DNA of 64,000 nucleotides from Doryteuthis pealeii (GCA_023376005.1 CM042157.1:63119587-63183586), one strand, 5' to 3'; shown: positions 41,375 to 52,228, counted from the first letter of the stretch. A program made the numbers and translations. The notes: generated by a model not told the origin, from the letters alone.

Positions 41375-42440
41375 CCTATCCACCCTTTTTCTCTTTCTTT
41401 TTTCTTCCTTTCTTTCTTTTTTCCTACCGTATTTCTCTTTTCTTCTCTTTCTTTTACCTCTTTTCTATCTCTTTCTTTCTTTCTTCTTTCTTTCTTTCTT
41501 TCTTTCTATCTTTCTTTCTTCTATCTTCTATCTTTCTTTCTTCTCTTTCTTTCTTTCTATCTTTCTTCTATCTTTCTTCTTCTATCTTTCTTTCTTCTAT
41601 CTTCTTCTTTCTTTCTATCTTTCTTCTTCTATCTTTCTTCTATCTTTCTCTATCTTTCTTTTTCTATCTTTCTTTCTTCTTTCTTTCTTTCTTCTTTCTT
41701 CTTCTTTCTATCTTCTTCTTCTCTCTTCTATCTTTCTTTCTTTCTTCTATCTTTCTTTCTTCTATCTTTTTTCTTCTATCTTTCTTTCTTTCTATCTTTC
41801 TTCTTTCTTCTTTCTTCTTTCTTCTTTCTTCTTCTTTCTTTCTTCTTCTTTTCTTCTTTCTTCTTCTTTCTTTCTTTCTTCTATCTTTCTTTTCTTTTCT
41901 TCTTCTTCTTCTTTTCTTTCTTTCTTCTTCTTTCTTCTTTCTTCTATCTTTCTTTTCTTCTTTCTTTCTTTCTTCTATCTTTCTTTCTTTTCTTTCTTCT
42001 ATCTTTCTTTCTTCTTCTTTCTTTCTTCTTTCTTCTTCTTTCTTTCTATCTATCTTTCTTTCTTTCTCCTATCTCTTTCTTTCGTCTATCTCTTCTTTTC
42101 TTCTCCTATCTCTTTCTTCTTTTCTTCTCCTATCTTTTCTTCCTTCCTCTATCTTTTCTTCCTTCCTCTATCTCTTCTTCCTTCCTCTATCTCTTCTTCC
42201 TTCCTCTATCTATCTATCTATTTCTTTCTTCTCTTATTTCTTTCTTTCTTCTCTTATTTCTTTCTTTCTTCTCTTATTTCTTTCGTTCTATCTCTTTCTT
42301 TCTCCTATCTCTTTCTTTCTCTATCTTTCTTTCTCCTATCTCTTTCTTTCTCCTATCTCTTTCTTCTCTCTTTCCCCCTAATCTCATTATTTCTTACCTC
42401 TTTATTCTATCCCCTCTTCTTTCTTTCTTTCTTCTGCTCA
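41375..42440. repeat. ~1-kb almost pure pyrimidine tract (TTTC/TTCT)
   Basis: The plus strand is nearly all C and T, with scattered A (tatc units). Repeats of ctttctttctt, ttctatcttt and later ctcctatctctttctttc. All three plus frames stay open for over 340 codons of F/L/S, a composition artefact. Such tracts can form triplex DNA. Confidence 0.95.
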
Positions 42441-42711
42441 TTTTGTACAGAATAGTGACTCAGCTATGAATCGAACCCTTTCCCCCTTATTCTGACCCCC
42501 CCAACCCCCCCCCCCAAAAAAAACAAAAACAAAACACACAGCCTTATATGTTGTCTACCCTCATTACCAAATCAATAAGTGAATTAAATAATCATTTGAT
42601 TTCAATCACCCATCAATCTTTCTTTCCCCAAATTTCAATAATCATATATTCATCATTTATTTTTTGCTTTCTTCCGAATAGAACACAATTTCTCTGAATT
42701 TTTTAGAGGAG

Positions 42712-42910
42712 GCTTGATGATTAACATTATTTATACTATTCGGACTATTGTCCTCATCTTCATTGTTATCTGCACAACGTTTCGGCCGATGTGCCCTCCG
42801 AGATGGTTCACGAGTCCGACAAGAAATACCTGAAGAAAGCCGGAGGGCACATCGGCCGAAACGTTGTACAGGTAACAATGAAGATGGAGAGAATAGTCCG
42901 AATTATAGAG
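42712..42910. mobile_element. PAL palindromic element, best copy
   Basis: Left cggactattgtcctcatctt, gcacaacgtttcggccgatg; right catcggccgaaacgttgtac, gaagatggagagaatagtcc. The right half reads, on plus, tac-ctgaaga-a-agccg..cggcc-gaaacgtt-gta: CUGANGA core, stem II, GAA, two-pair ACGT stem III, T17 and a 3-bp stem I, so a minimal hammerhead-like fold. The left arm mirrors much of it (cgtttcggccgatg). Confidence 0.7.
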
Positions 42911-43089
42911 AGCATTATTATCATCTTGAAAAAAAAAAACCCAAAAAACAAAAACAAACATCAAATCAGGCACATTTTATTTTTTAACAAATAATCACTT
43001 TGTGACTGAAATTCTACTTTTAAAATTTTCGATACCCCCAAGTGTCGAATTCTGATCCTTGAAGATGGAATGGATGTCATAGTTGTCCA

Positions 43090-43172
43090 TTAGTAAGCTT
43101 CACAAGGCCAGAAGAATAGGGCACCCAGTAAGAGTCAAACTCAATCTGCTAACGTAAATCATAACCATTAAA

Positions 43173-43251
<79 letters not shown>
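43090..43251 (-). mobile_element. tS4 SINE ending in (CA)n(TA)n
   Basis: cacaaggccagaagaatagg, gtaagagtcaaactca, ataaccattaaacca; box A passes directly into (ca)n at 43174-43213 and (ta)n to 43251. Confidence 0.75.
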
Positions 43252-43252
<1 letters not shown>

Positions 43253-43339
43253 CAACGCTCTCCTATAAAAGGGATGGAGCACTCTATGGCGGCATTTACA
43301 TACATACAGATATGTGTATTAAAACAGTTAAAATCCCCT

Positions 43340-43451
43340 TTCCATTCTGTAGGTGACGATAGCCGATCGGATTTCTATCCCGGCTGTAGGTAGCTTACAA
43401 ATGTCTAGCCACACTGAAGAAACGTGATACGTCAAAACACGGTGTCTGCGG
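43340..43451 (+). mobile_element. HHR-SINE, third copy
   Basis: Box-B-like gatcggatttctatcccgg (43365-43383) then tgtctagccacactgaag and the hammerhead at 43409-43451, the same order as the two copies at 53985-54790. Box A is eroded (ggtgacgatagcc). Confidence 0.65.
43409..43451 (+). ncRNA. Hammerhead motif with G12 changed
   Basis: Stem I ccaca / tgcgg (4 of 5), core ctgaaga, stem II acgt-gat-acgt, aaa instead of gaa, stem III acac-g-gtgt, C17 at 43446. Fold kept, invariant G12 lost. Confidence 0.55.
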
Positions 43452-43574
43452 ATATATATATAAACCGGAATTCTTAAAGACGAGAATTCTTAAAGACGGT
43501 TGAAATAAATTTATAATCGTTATCATAACCGATATTTAAGCCTTTTCTTTATCAATCGTGCGCGCATGCGTGTA

Positions 43575-43845
43575 TATATACCAATCCCTCTGCTCGGGTA
43601 GGATGTGGCACATAGTCAATTTTCTAAGCGTAGTTTGAATTCAGAGTTTTCCTTCTCTAGACTGGTTGCCTAACAAATGTTAAAGTGTCCAGTCCATCCT
43701 ACTATTTACCCTGGGCTGGAAGGAGAATAGTTGGCTGCATTATTAGCGTTATGTGAAATGCAAACGGTCTTGTCCAGGATTTGAACTCTGGTCGCCGAGT
43801 CCATTTCCTACGATGACGATGATTACACTCCCCACTCCACTGAAT
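43575..43845 (-). mobile_element. tS2 SINE, reverse, complete
   Basis: ccaatccctctgctcgggta, gaattcagagttttccttct, ccatcctactatttaccctg, gatttgaactctggtc (box B reverse), gagtccatttcctacg. Confidence 0.8.
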
Positions 43846-44186
43846 TAAAACATTAAACCACGTAGGAAACCAATAAATGTCAAAGCTGGGTAGTCATTTA
43901 TTCAAAGCTGACGAATTTTTATGTTTGTCTAGTGTCAAAATAAATCAGCTCCGGGTGTGGGTGTGGGGGAGTGTTGGGTTTTCCTAACCCAGACAGCACA
44001 TGTCCCTTCATCTAAAAGCAGTAAGGGCTGTGTTTGTCACCCTAGTGCCTGAGGCGCCCCAAAAGAATACTGTCATAACTGAGCTTTTCTTGTCACCGTC
44101 CCTCGTGAGGCTTGTTTCATTCGGGACCCCCCGCAACAAACTGGTCTTGTGTCACATTCCGGTACTCTAGGAGATGGGTGGGTGGG
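43846..44186. other. Unassigned GC-richer spacer
   Basis: Includes ccgggtgtgggtgtggggga and gtgggtgggtgggta near 44178. No match. Confidence 0.35.
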
Positions 44187-44194
44187 TAAATATC

Positions 44195-44882
44195 GGTACC
44201 ATTATAGGATGTGGCCTACCTTTTGAATGTGACCTACGAAATCAGGTACTTCTTATAGCATACGGCCTACCATAAAAAGCATATAAGGTTATAATATAAT
44301 AATATAATAATAACTGCTAACCCTAACCCTATTTCAGAATTTTAGAATATTTTAGAATTAAATAGATCTCTTGGGAAAGGTATGAATCCAATTCTCCCTC
44401 CAGCTATGGGTAAATAGCAGAGCAGACCAGGCTCTTTAACCAGGGATAGGTAACCAGTCTAGGAGAAGGAAAACTCTGAATTCAAACCTGTTAAACTCCG
44501 CTTAAGAAATTAACCTTGCGTTACATCCTGCTCGTGCGGAGGGGTTGGTAAATATATATAAAAAGCATATTATAAAGTTATAATTATAACTGCTAACCCT
44601 AACCCTATTTCAGAATTTTAGAATATTTTAGCATTAAATAGATCTCTGATTCATGTAAATTATGGATAAATTATTTTTTTAATTATTCTTAATTACTATA
44701 TACAGCTTATGATTGAATTGCATTTCTTGAAATTGAATATATGTGAAAAATAATTAGTTTCAATAAATTACCTACTACTTATATCTATAAATATACTCTT
44801 ACTGAGGTAGGCCACATTCAAACTGGGTAGGCCACATACTATAACAAAATCAAAAAGGTAGGCCACATACTATAACGGTACC
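44195..44882. mobile_element. GG-MITE with perfect 8-bp TSD and nested tS2
   Basis: taaatatc at 44187-44194 and 44883-44890. Ends ggtaccattataggatgtgg and ccacatactataacggtacc. Contains a tS2 piece at 44372-44558 bordered by about 90-bp direct repeats (44272-44371 and 44559-44647). Confidence 0.9.
44372..44558 (+). mobile_element. 5'-truncated tS2 with ~90-bp flanking duplication
   Basis: Starts gggaaaggtatgaatcc, ends gtgcggaggggttggtaaat. The MITE sequence from ataaaaagcatat to agatctct is present on both sides; the left copy has an extra aatataataat. Confidence 0.8.
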
Positions 44883-44890
44883 TAAATATC

Positions 44891-45430
44891 TTATTCTCTT
44901 GAAGCTGTCATTTTGAGAAAAGTATTTGTCTATGTCTTAATCTTGTGGAATCCTGAAATAATACGCGATCTCTTGGAGTCGTTGGCAGAATTCCCAGCTT
45001 AGACCTAAGCTACTTTGGATAACCCCCTACTTTTAAAGCCTCCCCAGTCTCTACGGTCAGTCTATTTGTGTTGGGCTTGTAATGTTATCTGGCACTTCCC
45101 TAATACTTGTCACCTTGAGTGGCCACCTGCTATTAGGTCTAAAAAGACCACACATAATGTGCTTTTATGTATTTGCTGTCACCTGGTGACGGTCGGAGAT
45201 TTGTTAGGTGAAAGACTCCTGACTTATGCTTAGATTGAGTGTTGAGAAAAAACATCAACTCAAAAGAAGAATGTACATTTATGTAATGATTCAATTGATG
45301 GAGATTTTTTTTATTCAATTAATTCAATAAAATTATCTTCTCTAAAGAAAAGAAGAAAGAAAAAGAAAGGTAATTACAAACAGGCTTGAATGTATGTAAT
45401 CAATGTTTGGTTAACTAAGTGAGTGGTTGT
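44891..45430. other. Unassigned spacer
   Basis: Contains ctttgg..cccctacttttaaagc and other unmatched sequence. An open frame of 72 codons at 45015-45233 has no motif. Confidence 0.35.
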
Positions 45431-45439
45431 TTTTTATGG

Positions 45440-46075
45440 TTTAAGGGTGTTTGCGTTGTGTGTGTGTGTGTGTGTGTATGGGGGGGTTGAAATGTATGTA
45501 TATGCGTGTGGTTGAAGTGTGTGTGTGTGGGGGTTGAAGAGTGTGTGTGTGGGGGGGTTGAAGAGTGTGTGTGTATGTGTGGGATTAAAGGGAGTGTATG
45601 TGTGTGGTCGTGTAGTTGAAGAATGTTTGTATGTGGTTGAAGGGCGATTGCGTGTGTGTGTGTGTGGTTGAAGGGCGATTGCGTGTGTGTGTGTGGTTGA
45701 AGGGCGATTGCGTGTGTGTGTGTGTGTTGAAGGGCGATTGGTGTGTGTGTGTGGTTGAGGCGATTGCATGTGTGTGTGTGGTTGAAGGGCGATTGCGTGT
45801 GTGTGTTGAAGGGAGATTGCGTGTGTTGCGTGTGTGTGTGATTGCGTGTGTGTGTGTGATTGCATGTGTGTGTGTGTGGTGAAGTGTGATTGCGCGCGGT
45901 GTGTGTGTGTGTGGTTAAAGGGCGATTGCGTGCCCGCGTGTGTGTGCGTGCGAGGCCTCGGTGCGTGTGTGCGAGCGTGCAAAGTGTGATTGTGTGTATG
46001 TGTGGTTAAAGTGGGATTGCAGGTGAATGTGTTCGTGCGTGTGGTTAAAGGGTGTCTGCGCACGCGCGTGTGTGT
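45440..46075. repeat. GT-rich minisatellite (ggttgaagggcgattgcgtg)
   Basis: About twenty variable units of ggttgaagggcgattgcg(tg)n, period about 26-32 bp, starting with gggggggttgaa forms. The 209-codon His/Thr-rich frame on the minus strand is an artefact of the repeat. Confidence 0.95.
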
Positions 46076-46111
46076 ATGGTTGGTTTAATTGTATGTAGTC
46101 ATTAGACCTAT

Positions 46112-46210
46112 TTTAGTTTGGCACAAAGCCATTGATATGAGGGCATGCAGTGAGAATCGAACCCACTAGCAATGATCTACCAGCCTAGCTTGATAATCAT
46201 CACACCCCCA
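46112..46210 (-). mobile_element. tS4 SINE
   Basis: ggcacaaagccattgatatg, gcagtgagaatcgaaccca, gcctagcttgataatcatc. Confidence 0.65.
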
Positions 46211-46280
46211 TAACATCTAAGTGGATGGGGGAGGGGGTTATTGTTATTTATTCAGCTTCACTTAGTCTAGATAACAAGCC

Positions 46281-46385
46281 TCAAGTTGTTTACAGTACTC
46301 TTACTAAGTGGTTACCCATTTAAGTATTGAACAGGCTCATTGCTGCTTAACTTTGATAATCCGACGTGACTTGACCGTAAGACAT
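46281..46385 (-). mobile_element. 5S-SINE, reverse
   Basis: agtggttacccatttaagta, gaacaggctcattgctgctt, aactttgataatccgacgtg, acttgaccgtaa: reverse of the 5S-like head. Confidence 0.75.
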
Positions 46386-46409
46386 GTGTATGTTTGAAGG
46401 AGGGGGTGT

Positions 46410-46410
46410 A

Positions 46411-46441
<31 letters not shown>

Positions 46442-46475
46442 TATAGAGAGAGGAGAGGGAGAGAGAGAGATTCTG
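46410..46475. repeat. (TG)n(TA)n(GA)n
   Basis: Short consecutive dinucleotide runs. Confidence 0.95.
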
Positions 46476-46489
46476 TCTATACAACAATA

Positions 46490-46770
46490 TTTATATTATT
46501 TGGACTATTGTGCTCATTTTTATTGTTATCTGTACATTGTTTCGGACTATGTGCCCTCCGGACTTCTTCAGGTATTTCTTGTCGGCCTTGGGGGCCTTCT
46601 CGAAGCCGGGAACTTTCTTTTGAACCCCACCCTTTATTTAATCCAAGAGTTCCCGATTTCGAAAAGGCTCCTGAGTCTGATAAAAAATACCTGAAGAATG
46701 CCGGAGGGCACATCGACCGAAACATTGTACAGATAACAATAAAGATGAGGACAATAGTCAAAAATTAGCT
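46490..46770. mobile_element. PAL palindromic element
   Basis: Left ggactattgtgctcattttt, gtttcggactatgtgccctc; right gagggcacatcgaccgaaac, gaggacaatagtc. A GG-MITE follows directly at 46771. Confidence 0.75.
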
Positions 46771-47100
46771 GGTGCCGTTATAGTATGTGGTCTACCTTTT
46801 TGATTCGGTTATAGTATGTGGCCTACCCGGTTTGAATGTGGCCTACTTCAGTAAGAGTATATTTATAGTAGTAGGCAATTTATTGAAACTAATTATTTTT
46901 CACATATATACAATTTCAAGAAATGCAATTCAGTCATAAGCTGTATATACTAATTAAGAATAATTAAAAAAGAATTTATCCATAATTTACATGAATCAGA
47001 GATCTATTTAATTCTAAAATATTATAAATTCTGAAATAGGGTTAGGAGTTATTATAACCTTATATGTTTTTTATGGTAGGCCACATACTATAATGGTACC
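46771..47100. mobile_element. GG-MITE
   Basis: Ends ggtgccgttatagtatgtgg and ccacatactataatggtacc. The interior matches 44195-44882 in reverse (gagatctatttaattctaaa). The 8-bp flanks do not match, perhaps because of the adjacent PAL element. Confidence 0.75.
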
Positions 47101-47504
47101 CAATTTTATTTTATTTATTTTATTTTTTTTAAGCAGAAACCCAAATCTTTTTTCCTACCTTAATCAAAACTCACTTAAAAAGAAGCTAATTTGTATTAAT
47201 TACTTTAAAATCAAATAAAAGGATTGAAGGTGTCAGAAATGGGAATTTGAATAAGAAAAGAAAAAAACAAAAAATAAATAAATAAAAAGAAGCAGTCAAT
47301 TTGTTTAATTGTCAGAAGATGAGGAAAGGCCCCGTAAGCCATTGCCTACTTCAATTGCTACCCCCACTTCCCTTAAGCTACCAACCAGCCTGCTGGGAGC
47401 TGTGGGTGGCAATGGTGCTATTTTGTAGATCACCTTGTGCCTGATTTGTTGTGAAATTAATGTTTTCCACCAAGATAAATAAGCTTGTTCTAGTTTATAT
47501 TAAA
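47101..47504. other. Unassigned spacer
   Basis: AT-rich, then ordinary sequence 47320-47440 without a match. Confidence 0.35.
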
Positions 47505-47560
47505 CTAGCAGAACTACCCAGCGTTGCCCAGGATTTAAAAGACAAGAACAAATAGCTTAT
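47505..47560 (-). mobile_element. Helitron 3' end of a fourth type
   Basis: On the minus strand: cctgggcaacgctgggtag hairpin, ttctg, CTAG (47508-47505) then T. The gggcaacgc(c/t)ggg hairpin before CTAG is a widespread animal Helitron 3' end. The 5' end was not found. Confidence 0.6.
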
Positions 47561-47779
47561 CTATATTTATATATAGATTATTAAAATTCATATGTATATA
47601 TATATATATATGTTTTATTTTATATTTAGCTTGTTTATTTTTATTCTCTTTATTGTTTGTATTTTTTCTTTTATTTGTCTTTTATTTACTTTTTATTGTG
47701 TTTTATCCTTTATTGAATTGTTTTATTTATTTATTTTTTATCCTTTTTTAAATTAATTTTTAGTATATCATTGATTTAT

Positions 47780-47850
47780 ATCATTTAGATTATTCGGACT
47801 ATTGTCCTCGTCTTTAGTCCGAATAATCCAAATAATACATACCAGCCTCG
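47780..47850. mobile_element. PAL deletion derivative
   Basis: attattcggactattgtcct is followed 10 bp later by agtccgaataatcca, ataatacataccagcctcgt: both PAL ends without the middle. Confidence 0.7.
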
Positions 47851-47935
47851 TCTAAAAAAAAATCAGAGAAATAGTATTTTTGATATATTTTTTATTTAGC
47901 TTTTCTTATGGAAAATCGGAGGGGGGTAAAAACAT

Positions 47936-48252
47936 TTTTGGTAATTATAAACTTTTGTTTAGTAAATTATGGTGTCCCAGAAAAAACAGAACCTACGACT
48001 TTTGTAATAAGTGTTAATTTTAACTGGGGGGTGGGTTTGGGTTTGGGTTCTGTTTTTTCTGGGTCAACCTGTACAGGGTGACCCAGAAAAAAAAACAGAA
48101 GCCCAAATCATTTATTTATTTTCCAATTAATCTAAACCTAACCCTAAACCTCCCTAGTTAAATTAAGTTTTATTACAAGATTTTGTGGGTTCTGTCTTTT
48201 CTGGGACACCCTAATTTACTAAACAAAAGTTCATAATTACCACATTTTTAAT
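47936..48252. repeat. Nested inverted repeats (gtgtcccagaaaaaacagaa family)
   Basis: Outer arms: ggtaattataaacttttgtt / aacaaaagttcataattacc, continuing into ggtgtcccagaaaaaacag / ctgtcttttctgggacacc. Inner pair: gttctgttttttctgggtca / tgacccagaaaaaaaaacag around 48070. It looks like two copies of one TIR element fused head to head. Confidence 0.8.
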
Positions 48253-48479
48253 TCCCTCTTGGACAAAAATAGGATGTGTATTGTATTGAACTTTGGTCTT
48301 TGCCAATTTTCCTTTATTAAAGGACATGCACTGTATCATTGTACAAACAAATATACAGATAGACATACATACAGAATCTTTCTTTTTTTTTTTTTTAATT
48401 TATTTATATATACATGAACAATATTTTAATTTGATTTTTATTACCAGCCATTCATTTTTGCCTTGTATTTTCATTTTTG

Positions 48480-48795
48480 TATTTACACTAACAGTATTGA
48501 ATTGTTCATGTAAACCATTTTTACTCATGTTCCCGTTTATACTTGCTGCGCCCCCTCCCCCGACGATCTAATGGGTGTCCCCCTAACTGATGCTGTATCA
48601 GATTAGTAGTAATAATGAAATTTTATTACGTCAAGAATTATTTATGTTATCAATTTTGGACTAGTGTTTCTTTTATCTTAATTTTTATAGGTTTATTTGC
48701 TGTGGTAGTATTTGGATTGTCGACAAAGCGCCCTCCCCCACACCAGACCTATGTTATGAGAGCTAATTTTCATACGCTAATTCTTGCAATATATA
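48480..48795. repeat. Dispersed repeat R7
   Basis: gtaaaccatttttactcatg, tacttgctgcgccccctccc, agattagtagtaataatgaa recur in the same order at 50440-50680 and in part at 49310-49380. Confidence 0.6.
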
Positions 48796-48798
48796 TCA

Positions 48799-49279
48799 CT
48801 AACAAGTATATGCGCCCTCCGGGTGTAAATATTTAGGTTTTAATGTAATGAAATATATTAAATTAGAAAGACTAACGAAATTAAATAAGAACGCATATAA
48901 AAAGATTACATTTATTTTAATCATGTTTTAATTGGTGTCTATATAAAATTATTCATAGGATTGATACGTTGGAGAATAAAACAATAATATTAGGGATCAA
49001 TAACACCAAGTAATTATTTATTAAAACCCGGTTTTGTTAAAACCAGTATGCAAATTACCCACACCATATATTGTGTAAACCTTTATTTCTTAGTGATGTA
49101 TAAGACACATTGCAGGATTTTAAACGCACTAATAACATGGGCTGTTTTGAGGCAAATCTAACTATTAATTAAATGCTCATTGATAAACTTACGCAATTCC
49201 GGATGGTGATTTGACGTAAGCAGTGACGTAGTTTCAGTTACAGACAGATAGACAGCGAATCTCTATTATAATAATAAGA
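48799..49279 (-). mobile_element. Hel-A Helitron, intact ends
   Basis: Minus strand: A, TCttattattataatagaga (49279), 3' hairpin cacccggagggcg, then catatacttgTTAG (48802-48799) and T. 481 bp. The last four bases are TTAG and not CTAG. Confidence 0.8.
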
Positions 49280-49391
49280 TTCATGCCTATTTATACTAGC
49301 TTCTCCGTATTTAATGGATACCCCCTCCCCAATTAGTGATGCGCCTGATTAGCAGTAGTATTGAACTTTTATTATTTCTGTTGGCGTATTT

Positions 49392-49919
49392 TAGGGACCA
49401 CCAATTTTCCCTGCTGAAATTACCCCCCCCCCCTATATTTAACACAATGAAACTTGCATAAAGGTTAATATTATCTTGAAAAATTTTTGTCATTCGAAAG
49501 AAGAACATTAAACAAACTCCTGATGAGTTTTACATTTTTTTCAGCTTATGGAAATAATGATAATTATGAACGAAAATCAATGTTTACATTTTACACCATT
49601 TAAATCAATTGAAATTTAACGTAGCCAAAAAAAGTTATGACTAGAGGCTTTTAAAAATTCTATGAAAAATAGATAATCAATAAAGAAACTGACCGTAGTC
49701 GTAAAAAAACGGACTGTTTTACTTATTTTTCAAGATAACAGGGAGTAATTTTTCCCCAATCGGATAATTTGATCTTTGAATTAACTGTTTCTTTGTAGCA
49801 ACTCTTTTTGTTCGTTATTTATTTTTTGCGAGATTTTAAAAAGAAAAGTTAAAAAATATTTACGTTTCTTCCTTCAATATGACCTAAACTGATCACGTGA
49901 CGTATTTTGGTGATACCTA
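49392..49919 (+). mobile_element. R6 hAT-like element, internally deleted, perfect 8-bp TSD
   Basis: gcgtattt flanks at 49384-49391 and 49920-49927. Ends tagggaccaccaattttccc and ..ttttggtgataccta. Compared with 57193-58005 it lacks about 280 bp after ctatgaaaaat (near 49670). TAGG-type termini with 8-bp duplications fit hAT. Confidence 0.8.
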
Positions 49920-50027
49920 GCGTATTTACATGAATCATAACAATTTCATCAAGCTTTGGTAACATCATTAATTTTTGAGTCGTGATTCTTTCAATTCAAT
50001 TTTAATTGCTTATTTACATTAATAGTA

Positions 50028-50420
50028 CTAATACAAAATATAAAACACCCTCCGGGCTATGTAAAAAATAGATTTTTGAAACATATTGCCCGAGGGGTGA
50101 AGTAAAAAATTCAATGTCAGCGAGTTTGTAACCGAAGTAAGTAAAATCATCAAATTCATTAAAGAATTAAAATAAAAACAATTTGAAATGTAAACTTTAA
50201 ATATGTATTAAGATAAAACAAACTATATATAGATATATAATATCAGTCATGTATTTATTAAAACTTGTTTTAAAAAACAATGAGGACTGCTAATGTTGCA
50301 TGTTTCGAATTTTGAGTCGTATTTATTTCTATGTTATGAGATTTTGGGTAATGTGAAGTAAGCAGTGACGTAATTTTTGTTACAGACAAAAACCGGAAGC
50401 GAATCTCCATTATTAATAGA
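50028..50420 (-). mobile_element. Hel-B Helitron, intact ends
   Basis: Minus strand: A, TCtattaataatggagattc (50420), ..., agcccggagggtg, ttttatattttgtaTTAG (50031-50028), T. 393 bp. Confidence 0.8.
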
Positions 50421-50439
50421 TTAATAGTATAGGGTTATA

Positions 50440-50680
50440 CAAGGTGGGGTTTGCCCTGCCCCATCCAGAAAACTACATCCCCCCTCCCCATGATGTAAAT
50501 ATGATGTGAACTAATTTTTGTATGTTAATTCTTGTAACATAAACCATTTTTACTTATATCCTCCCATTTGTACTTGCAGCCCCTCTTGATTTAATGGATG
50601 CCCCCAACTCAAAATACCTGGTGACGTGCCTGGTTAGTAGTAATAATGAACTTTTTATTATTAGATGAAGTGTTTTAACA
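50440..50680. repeat. Dispersed repeat R7
   Basis: taatttttgtatgttaattc, aaaccatttttacttatatc, ggttagtagtaataatgaac. Confidence 0.6.
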
Positions 50681-50813
50681 TTTTTTTTTGTTGTTTTTGT
50701 TAAGTGTTTCTTTCTTCTTTATTTCAATTGTTTTATTTACGCTTGTAATAATAGTAATATCATTTATTCTTACCAAATTTTTTAAAAAAATACTGTTTTC
50801 TGAGAAAGCTATA

Positions 50814-50814
<1 letters not shown>

Positions 50815-50862
<48 letters not shown>
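50815..50862. repeat. (TA)n(CA)n
   Basis: About 7 ta then 16 ca units. Confidence 0.95.
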
Positions 50863-50864
<2 letters not shown>

Positions 50865-50867
50865 GTC

Positions 50868-51170
50868 ACTGACACAAGAAAAATCTAAAAGGACACAGAA
50901 AAAATCTTATCCATGCATCCCAGTGTTTTTTTTTTTTCTTCTTCCTCCACCATTTCCAGCTAACTTTAAATACATTTTAATATTTTCTTTTGAACGAATT
51001 ACACTGTATGGGGTACAAGGTAGGGGTTAAACGGCTTTAGTTTCTTATAGATAAAAACTCTGCAATTTATTAAGAAACTTTAGTTGGGACCCATTAAATT
51101 TTCCGGGGACTCATTAAAATCAAATCCGTGCATCCCAGGACGCACTAAAATTTTAAAAGCTATCATCATC
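50868..51170 (-). repeat. Dispersed repeat R3, reverse
   Basis: aatctaaaaggacacagaaa, atgcatcccagtg, gttgggacccattaaatttt, tgcatcccaggacgcactaa: reverse of 15700-15995. Confidence 0.65.
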
Positions 51171-51600
51171 ACTGTATATAATAATATATAATTATGTGTG
51201 TGTCTGTAATATTTCATCATCACTGTATATAATAATCATCACTGTGTGTGTGTCTGTAATATTTCATTTGCAGATTGTATTTTTTTCCAAGTACATTAAA
51301 CTTATAGTCATTCGACTGACATGAGATGAGGAAACAATTTATTCCTTTTTTGGTTTTATCTTGCTCTACTGGCCAATATTTGAGCACTTTTCTGATTTAA
51401 GAACAACCCTATTAGGATTTGTTCATTTCACTATAAACAAATATGTCTGATTGCATAGGTGAGAAACTGACAGTTACCAAGGGCTGTGGAGTCTATGCAT
51501 TCCACACTTGGATATATTTCCTCTATCAATGATATTGAGCACTCGTTATTTCTAATTATAGCAAGCTATATTATTTATTTATTTATTTATTTTTATATAT
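51171..51600. other. Unassigned spacer
   Basis: Contains a local duplication of tgtgtgtctgtaatatttca (51195 and 51245) and a gatattgagcactcg motif at 51530. Nothing else. Confidence 0.4.
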
Positions 51601-51601
51601 A

Positions 51602-52181
51602 CTAGCAGATATATGCACCCTCCGGGTGCAAGTATTTAAGTTTAATGTAATAAATATATTAAATTAGAAAGGCTAATGAAACTAAATAAGAATACTGATA
51701 AAAAGATTGAAACAAGGGAGTATAATAAAAAATAGAACAACTGAAACTTACCCTTCATCACTCTCGTCTTTCATTTTATTTTTTATAATTTAAGTATTTA
51801 GTTAAAAGAGGAAGTAAAGAATAAAATGACAGTTTTTTTTCTTTTTTCTTGATTTCCAAATTCCAAGAGAAGAGATATCATTAGAATCTTAGAATCAATA
51901 ATACTAAAGCATATATTTAATAAAATCACATTTTTAATATCAATATGCAAATTAGCCTTCCCGTTCACACTGTAAAACCACTATTTCTTGTATATTAAAA
52001 TATATATTGCATGTTGTCAGTATTGTAGATGGTTAATAATGTAAATCAATTTTTATTAAAATTGAGGTTTAAATAAAAATACAATCATGGAAAATGTGAT
52101 GTCAATAACTAAGGGAATAGTGATATGAGTAGTAATATAGTTCGGTTACGGACAGAAAAGCACACAATCTCCATTATAATA

Positions 52182-52184
<3 letters not shown>
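51602..52184 (-). mobile_element. Hel-A Helitron, intact ends
   Basis: Minus strand: A, TCttattataatggagattg (52184), ..., gcacccggagggtgc hairpin, atatatctgCTAG (51605-51602), T. 583 bp. The 5' edge abuts (TA)n 52185-52228. Confidence 0.9.

Positions 52185-52228
<44 letters not shown>
52185..52228. repeat. (TA)n
   Basis: About 22 units. Confidence 0.97.

Noticed and set aside
41312..42469. 385-codon F/L/S-rich open frame resembling a membrane protein
   Set aside because: All three plus frames are open across a pyrimidine tract; the residues are dictated by TTT, CTT and TCT codons.
45434..46063. 209-codon His/Thr-rich frame
   Set aside because: Translation of a GT-rich minisatellite; no start context and no non-repeat sequence.
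46281..46385. Functional 5S rRNA genes
   Set aside because: Only the internal promoter half matches; copies are diverged, dispersed and attached to SINE tails.
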